Assembly (NCBI GenBank): GCA_963573305.1
Contig: OY754327.1
Coordinates: 53,498,244-53,562,243, forward strand
Reading direction: 5' to 3'
Origin: Pyrrhosoma nymphula
Taxonomy: Eukaryota > Arthropoda > Insecta > Odonata > Coenagrionidae
DNA length: 64,000 nt
Shown here piece by piece: positions 59,961 through 64,000 of the stretch. Under the pieces are notes generated by a model. That model made no database searches and had not been told where the DNA came from. It saw only the letters and a list, made by a program, of their open reading frames with translations. Each line of letters begins with the position of its first letter. Position 1 is the first letter of the stretch. The translations under genes were made by a program, and so were the position numbers.

Positions 59961-60247
59961 GCGAAAACAACCTCATACATATTCCGAGAATTCAAAAAAT
60001 CTTAATCATAAATGTTGTTTTAAGAGATTTTGACTCTGCACTATTAAAACATTTCCTTTAATTGCTGGAATATAATGTAACTTATAAGTATTTCACTAAA
60101 AAATAATTGTACATGCAATCTAAACGAATTATACGATTAAGATATGCACATTGCAGTTTGAAGTACTCACTTTTGGCTGAGAAATCACTATATTTAAAGT
60201 TCAGTAACTTGGTGTACATGGCTACTCTACCTACTTTATGGTGCGCA

Positions 60248-62322
60248 CGTTTAGCCATGCTTAAATATAATGCTTTACTGCTTATTCTCTGGCTGTAAGG
60301 TGAAAGAAACTTCATTAAAATTCTTTGCTATGTACGCACAGATATTATGACCATGTCCGATCTGAGCGGTTGGAGCGATGCCAGCGACGTGAAGCGACAG
60401 CAAAAACTATCGGTTGCAGAAAGTAGAAGTTTATCCCTACCAGCCTCCTGAAACAGCAATGTGGATGTAGCAGACTAAACTGCTCCATTGAAATAAACCT
60501 TAATTTCTTAACTCCCAATGCGACGATAGCATCAAAAACGATGAAACAACTGATCGTCAATGGCATTAATCAATCGGCCACAGCAAGGAGTGTTGTGTCA
60601 TGAAAATGTTTCGTAGTTTTCGTTTTTATTACGGTATGCTCCAATTTTCCTCATTATCTTAACAAATATATTTTTCTAAAAATGATTATTAGCGAATTAA
60701 AGCTTTTTGGGTGTCCAAATGGGCGAAAAGTTCCATGTTTTCTGGCGTTTTGATGTCTGTCACGGCCCTCGTCGTCAGGGACGTCAACAGAGTTGCCGGG
60801 AAAGTAGATTTCAGCGATTTTAGAAGTTAAAGCCAGATATTTATTATAATTTTTATGCATAGAAACAGTAACATAACGATATTATAGAATTATCGCTAAC
60901 TGGATGGAAAATACCTTGCATTATAAAGACTACGCTTCATTTCATAGCTTGAATCATATCTGGCAGATTACTACTTGATGTAGTTCAAATTTCTGTTACT
61001 AGTGGCGCTGTATATTATTCCTGTCACATTCAAATTCTTCCTTAAAACAGGTCCTATTGCTGCTCTCTTTTGTATTTTTTCTGCATATATGTACAATACA
61101 AAGCCAATAAGTGTTTTACAAAGGATGATATGCATGAGTAATGGACTTAAGAAGTGAATTTTATTTTTTGAAAGAGCACATTGTGGTGCCAATTGCGGTA
61201 AAACTGAAAAATATATACAGTGAAACCTCGTATTTGCGTTATCGGAAATTACGTTTTCCCGCAATGTACACCACTTTTGCAAAGTCCCATTCAATTTCCT
61301 ATGTTCCCAACATATGCAGAACCCCGAATTTAGACTAAGCATTTTTCAGTTTTCCCGCAATTTGCACCACAACGCACTCATTCAAAAAATGAAATTCACT
61401 TCTTAAGTCCATTACTCATGCATATCATCCTTTGTAAAATACTTTTTGACTTTGTCTTGTACATATATGTGGAAAAATACGAAAGAGAGCAGCAATAGGA
61501 CCTGTTTTAAGGAAGAATTTGAATGTGGCGGGAATAGTATACAGCGCCACTAGTAACAGAAATTTGAACTACATCAACTGCCAGATATGATTCAAGCCAT
61601 GATTCAAGCTATGAAATGAAGCGTTGTCTTTTTTATGTAAGGCATTTTCATTCCAGTTAGTGATAATTCTATAATATCGTTCTTTTACCGTTTATATGCA
61701 TAAAAATAACAATAAATATCTGGTTTTAACTTCATAAATCGCTGAAAGATGGTACTTTTCCGGTGAATCTGTTGACGCCCATGACGACAAGTGCCGTGTC
61801 GGACATCGAACTGCCAGAATACATGGAACCTTTCGCCCGTTTGGACATCCCAAAGGCTTTAATTCACAAATAATCATTTTTAGAAAAAACATATTTGTTA
61901 ATATAATGAGGATAATTTGAGCATACCGAAATAAAAATGAAAACTACGAAACATTTTCAAGACGCAACACTCCTTGCCGCGGCCGATTGATTAATGTGAT
62001 TGACGATCAGTTATTTCATCATTTTTGATGCTATCGTCGTGTCAGGAGTTGAGAAATGAAGGTTAATTCCAATGGTGCAGTTTAGTCTGCTTCATCCACA
62101 TTGCTCTTTCAGGAGGCTAGTGAGGATAAACTTCTACTTTGTCTGCTACCAATAGTTTTGTGCCGTCGCTTCACGCCGCTGGCATCGCTCCACCCGCTTA
62201 GATTGGACAAGGTCATAATAACTGTGTGTACGTAGCAAAGAATTTTAATGAAGTTTATTGCACCTTACAGCCAGAGAATAAACAATAAAGCATTATATTT
62301 AAGCATGGCTAAATGTGTGCTT
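60248..62322. repeat. 2.1 kb imperfect palindrome (arms ~970 bp)
   Basis: Bases 60248-61217 and about 61342-62322 are inverted copies with scattered substitutions and small indels; for example CATGGCTAAATGTG at 62309 answers CACGTTTAGCCATG at 60246. The 124-base centre contains CAGTGAAACCTCGTATTTGCG, a Tigger-type terminus, and GCGGGAAAACTG-like sequence on either side. No coding frame with a domain is present. It may be a foldback element or two inverted copies of a non-autonomous transposon. Confidence 0.85.
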
Positions 62323-63335
62323 TTCTAAATTCTTCGAAGTTCTTTTTGGGCCGAAAAATCCATTACTCCAGTGTAAGTTAAGGTGAAAAAATTGCTGAAT
62401 CTCCTTGCTTCAGGTTGGTTATGCGATATTTGTACAAGAATACAATTGGAATACGTTAATATCACAAAGTGTAAATACCAAGTGTATTTGCCCTTGGTAG
62501 GTCCTAAGACAAAACTTTCAACATAAATCTAACACATCTTGGAGAATGTTCTCCCAGATTATCAGTAATGGAGATAAATATGCTTTTATGCAGCCGATAC
62601 ACAGAATGACCCCAAAAAAGTCACCAGATTTAGTAACTCGACTAAAAGTCGAAGGAAGGTTTTCATTGGCCCTAAAAAGGATGAAATTTCTCGACTCATA
62701 CTCTAGTATATGTGGTGTCTTTTTTTTTTACTTGGGAGAAAATAACTGGGAGTAAAGGGTAAATTATTCAAATTTGTGTGGTGCTCTACTTACACTCATG
62801 GACATGGAATTTTTCATCAGGAAGGTTGTCTCTGTTTATGTTGTTCACATATTCATGTGTATGCTTGACCTACTGCAGAATTAGAAGATTTTACACTTTT
62901 ATAATCACAATGAGGCTAATTTTCTGCTGTTTCCTACTATTACTACTGCTTCTACATAACAACAACAACAGCATTATTAAAATTTGGCTAACTTGAAGCT
63001 GATAATTTGTGCTCCATGACCACAATTTGGCATCGATCTTTTGTTGAACAAATCAAGCAACAAAATACGGTGGAATTGCTGCTTTACAAAATTCAAGGGA
63101 CCCATAGAGTAGCAATTAATTGTGAAATTTGTTGTTAAGAAACTAAAAACTTGCTTAATTTAAAATTTTATTGTTGCTACTTCGATGAAAAAAATTAGTA
63201 ATTGCTGACTTTTTGCTTGCCTCATTGGAGTTACCAACAGGATACCGAACAGCTATTTCATGTAATATACAAAATGCACTTGACACATACTCTCACGAAG
63301 GTTTGTTTGCGTGCTCCTTTTCTTCCTAGTCTGAT
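62323..63335. other. Unassigned stretch right of the palindrome
   Basis: This is AT-rich sequence with a short (ACA)n-like run near 62960. No exon of the host gene and no transposon end is seen. Confidence 0.4.
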
Positions 63336-63600
63336 TTATCCGTCGTTGTGATCGAGCTCTTCCTCTAGTTCACACTCATCATCACAAACCACAGTATCTG
63401 TGCCAACATTAATCAATTCCTCGACATTAATGTCAACATTTGGCCAATCATGAATACCCCTCTCCGACAGTTGCATTCGCAGGTTCAGGATCGCCAAGAT
63501 GAAATCCAGCAGTCCGCCAACAATTCTTAATTGTAACCGGAGTATCTTTGTTCCACACATCTACAGCTACCCTCAATGCATGCATCTCGGTGATTTACCC
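63336..63600 (-). pseudogene. Second Tigger transposase C-terminal fragment
   Basis: The minus-strand reading contains ALRVAVDVWNKDTPVTIKNC, then WRTAGFHLGDPE. After a frameshift near 63460 it continues GIHDWPNVDINVEELINVGT into an acidic tail and a stop at 63336. The VTIKNCWRxAGF motif is typical of the end of the Tigger catalytic domain. It differs in sequence from the remnant at 59503, so it derives from a different copy or family. Confidence 0.7.
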
Positions 63601-64000
63601 ATATTATTCCCCATGTCTAAAAAACATAAATAAGCATCCATGAATAATCTCTTTTTACAACACCATAATGTCATGTAGACATAACCAACATTTGGGTCAG
63701 TTGTGCCAGTGCGATGCAATAACTTATTTTTTGTTTATCATGCACCCAGTGAGCATAATACGCTGGAATATTAGTGAACTACGAAGTATGTGAATGAAAC
63801 GATGGGTTAATTCAGTAGATCAATTCAGCTAGGTCATCATTCTTGAATTTTAGGAAGAATATTAAATCATTACTAAGAGAATTTTAATAATGAATTACCA
63901 TGGAAGTCATTACCAGTACATACTAACATCATGCTGGTAGAGAGTTGTTGGAGTGTTAGTATTGGAAACGGGGCTTGGTTGCTTATGGTTAACCCAAACA
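63601..64000. other. Right edge of window, one possible element terminus
   Basis: Near 63747 the sequence CCCAGTGAGCATAATACGC matches the terminus of the element at 49606-51520 in forward orientation, so another copy may begin here and run out of the window. No coding feature is seen. Confidence 0.4.

Noticed and set aside
58849..64000. Further KMT2C/D exons, including FYRN/FYRC/SET
   Set aside because: I scanned for conserved motifs and phase 0 acceptors leading to Lys/Trp-rich or SET-like sequence and found none.
1..64000. CRISPR arrays, toxin-antitoxin or other prokaryotic systems, viral genes
   Set aside because: The window is eukaryotic intron and exon sequence; repeats are transposon-derived and no viral protein motif was recognised.

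Overview
The window looks like nuclear DNA of an arthropod, most likely an insect. It is about 60% or more A+T, has long introns with GT-AG splice sites, and carries the usual metazoan transposons (Tigger/pogo, mariner, hAT, Penelope-like, R2/R4-type LINE, MITEs). I see no bacterial operons, CRISPR arrays, rRNA or convincing tRNA genes. The species cannot be named from the sequence alone.

One host gene fills most of the window. Nineteen plus-strand exons (1-42 to 58618-58848) join through compatible splice phases into one open frame of 11,430 coding bases plus a 2-base split codon at the left edge, about 3,810 residues without a stop. They encode the central part of the H3K4 mono-methyltransferase KMT2C/KMT2D (MLL3/MLL4; Drosophila Trithorax-related, trr). 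Recognisable parts are the block around 'DFNILEYADPELD', the nuclear-receptor box region 'LLLEDLLEQEKREQ', the coiled coil split over exons 9-11, a 6.8 kb exon with polyglutamine, acidic and second Q-rich tracts, a basic nuclear-localisation-like exon, and a Cys/His motif in exon 18. The N-terminal PHD fingers lie upstream, if this gene has them. The FYRN/FYRC/SET end lies downstream of 64000 and is not present here.

Layout: 1-8126, exons 1-3, with hAT-like elements, a TTAA-bounded element with perfect 96 bp inverted repeats, and a hairpin MITE close to exon 2. 8127-11531, a dead R2/R4-type LINE, a palindrome-bearing Tigger-like element, and exon 4. 11532-15350, AT repeats, a pogo-like fragment, and exon 5. 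15351-27474, an 11.8 kb intron with a Penelope-like element, a 215 bp MITE and a decayed Tigger transposase, then exon 6. 27475-35970, a non-autonomous Tigger-like element and a mariner with 438 bp inverted arms, then exon 7. 35971-46394, the dense exon cluster 8-13. 46395-58848, introns with two more Tigger-like elements and a CCCARTGAGC-ended element, and exons 14-19. 58849-64000, intron or downstream DNA made largely of Tigger fragments and a 2.1 kb palindrome.

The exons all belong to one transcript; the remaining coding remnants are transposon debris. I found no convincing new multi-gene system. The most unusual signals are the large, well-preserved inverted repeats, a partial copy of exon 3 within the preceding intron, a tandem duplication that copies the exon 13 splice donor, and a possible hammerhead ribozyme core in the Penelope-like element.
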